Positions 4,752 to 5,913 of a stretch of 5,913 bases of DNA are shown here, piece by piece (within the stretch, counting starts at the first letter, position 1; every line of letters begins with the position of its first letter). This DNA is from an uncultured Robinsoniella sp. GTDB taxonomy: Bacteria > Bacillota > Clostridia > Lachnospirales > Lachnospiraceae. A program made the position numbers and the translations under genes. The stretch lies in assembly GCA_900539655.1 (NCBI GenBank), contig UQCR01000205.1, positions 1-5,913 on the forward strand. Direction: 5' to 3'. The notes under the pieces were generated by a model. It was given only the letters and a program-made list of their open reading frames with translations. It made no database searches and had not been told where the DNA came from.

Positions 4752-5913
4752 ATGAAAGAGTTACAGATACGAAGACAAAAAAGTGACATTTTGATTATTG
4801 GGGGTGGAACAGCCGGTTGTTACGCTGCATTAACAATACGCCGGGAGAGTAATGCATCAATCATAATTGCCGAGAAGGCAAACATTAAGAGAAGCGGCTG
4901 TCTCGCAGCGGGAGTGAATGCGCTCAATGCCTATATTACAAAAGGGATGACGCCTGATGATTACGTTGATTATGCGAAGAAAGATGCACAGGGCATCGTA
5001 AGAGAAGATCTGCTCCTGACTATGTCCGGGTATCTGAATGATGTGACTGCTCACCTGGAATCCCTGGGGCTTGTGATTTTGAAAGATGAAAATGGGGAAT
5101 ACGTCACCAGAGGTAAACGCAATATTAAGATCAATGGTGAGAACATAAAACCTCTTCTGGCTGATGCGGTGAATGGGTTAAAGGATGTAAAGGTGCTGAA
5201 TCAGGTTTCTGTTATTGACTATATTATGGATGATCATAAAATTCTGGGAGCCGTAGGGATTGGAGTGAATGAGCCTGTAATCTATGTAATGGAAGCAAAA
5301 GCCGTGCTTTGTGCTTCCGGAGGTGCAGCAGGGCTGTATCGTCCTAACAACCCCGGATTTTCAAGGCATAAGATGTGGTATCCGCCCTTTAATACCGGTG
5401 GAGGTTATGCTATGGGGATACGCGCCGGAGCCGAAATGACATCTTTTGAGATGCGTTTTATCGCGCTTCGCTGCAAAGATACGATTGCCCCAACCGGAAC
5501 GATTGCGCAGGGTGCCGGAGCAAAACAGGTGAATGCCAGGGGGGAAGTATACGAGGAGAAGTATGGGATCTCTACCTCGCAGCGGGTATATGGAACCGTA
5601 AAAGAGAATCTCGCCGGAAGAGGTCCCTGTTACCTCAGGACAACTGGTATTTCCAAAGAACAGGATCTGGAGCTTATGAAGGCATATCTGAATATGGCAC
5701 CTTCCCAGACGCTGAAATGGCTGGAGGAGGGCACGCCTCCAAGTACTGCGGATGTGGAGATTGAAGGAACGGAACCATATATTGTGGGAGGACACACAGC
5801 AAGCGGATATTGGGTAGATACCAAACGAAGAACAACCATCGGGGGCCTTTATGCAGCGGGGGATGTGGCAGGGGGGGGGCCGGGCAGAAACGGGAAACGG
5901 GGGAGCTGCCTCT
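4752..5913 (+). CDS. aprA: Adenylylsulfate reductase alpha subunit (AprA-type), incomplete at window edge
   Basis: This FAD flavoprotein of the fumarate reductase/SdhA superfamily is predicted to reduce adenylylsulfate (APS) to sulfite and AMP, with electrons from an iron-sulfur AprB partner expected downstream. The Rossmann motif GGGTAG (17-22) is followed by Glu41, the likely FAD ribose contact, and RSGCLAAGVNALNAYI (47-62). Further AprA-like blocks are CASGGAAGLYRP (187-198), W209, GIRAGAEM (222-229), Arg240 in ALRCKD, aligning by eye with the substrate Arg of AprA, and His348 in GGHTASGYW. GLYAAGDVAGG (365-375) is the C-terminal FAD motif. About 387 of roughly 550 residues are present. 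AAAAGGAG lies 7 nt before the ATG. After residue 375 the frame passes through a G9 run and no longer resembles the family (see findings). A generic fumarate reductase is less likely given the motifs and neighbours. Confidence 0.85.
   Translation, partial: MKELQIRRQKSDILIIGGGTAGCYAALTIRRESNASIIIAEKANIKRSGCLAAGVNALNAYITKGMTPDDYVDYAKKDAQGIVREDLLLTMSGYLNDVTAHLESLGLVILKDENGEYVTRGKRNIKINGENIKPLLADAVNGLKDVKVLNQVSVIDYIMDDHKILGAVGIGVNEPVIYVMEAKAVLCASGGAAGLYRPNNPGFSRHKMWYPPFNTGGGYAMGIRAGAEMTSFEMRFIALRCKDTIAPTGTIAQGAGAKQVNARGEVYEEKYGISTSQRVYGTVKENLAGRGPCYLRTTGISKEQDLELMKAYLNMAPSQTLKWLEEGTPPSTADVEIEGTEPYIVGGHTASGYWVDTKRRTTIGGLYAAGDVAGGGPGRNGKRGSCL

Noticed and set aside
1..5913. CRISPR arrays, tRNA or rRNA genes, transposase genes
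   Set aside because: No regularly spaced repeats, no tRNA-like cloverleaf and no transposase or recombinase motifs were seen on either strand.

Overview
The window reads as a chromosomal sulfate-assimilation locus from a low-to-moderate-GC Gram-positive anaerobe, most likely a Clostridia/Lachnospiraceae-type Firmicute. This is inferred from strong purine-rich Shine-Dalgarno sites, a sigma-A type promoter, a lipobox-anchored binding protein, codon usage, and an AprA-type APS reductase next to a sulfate ABC transporter. No gene in the window names the species. All convincing genes lie on the + strand.

Layout. Bases 1-224 hold no gene: a 12-bp bidirectional terminator hairpin at 52-92, a second imperfect hairpin at 108-133, then AT-rich DNA. 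A near-consensus promoter (TTGACA, 16 nt, TATAAT; 225-252) drives a leader. The leader contains a 31-codon ORF with five Cys codons, four of them in a C-R-C-C-S-C cluster (330-425); a 50-codon YezD/DUF2292 gene (442-594); and a strong strand-specific intrinsic terminator (669-711). The sulfate uptake operon follows: sbp (801-1886), cysT (1916-2749), cysW (2763-3587) and cysA (3587-4648), tightly packed. After a 103-nt gap comes aprA (4752 to the window edge, incomplete), a flavoprotein subunit of adenylylsulfate reductase.

How the parts fit. Sbp captures sulfate outside the membrane, CysT/CysW form the channel and CysA supplies ATP hydrolysis. After activation to APS by an ATP sulfurylase (not in the window), AprA with a ferredoxin-like AprB partner (expected downstream) would reduce APS to sulfite on the way to cysteine. 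The cysteine-rich leader peptide, YezD and the terminator sit between the only clear promoter and the transporter genes. I infer a cysteine-sensing attenuation leader: translation of the Cys codons would report Cys-tRNA supply, and readthrough of the terminator would set transporter expression. This is the most interesting part of the window and is unproven.

The last ~40 bases contain a G9 run, and the AprA frame loses its expected motif there. This suggests a sequencing or assembly error at a contig end, or a genuine frameshift.
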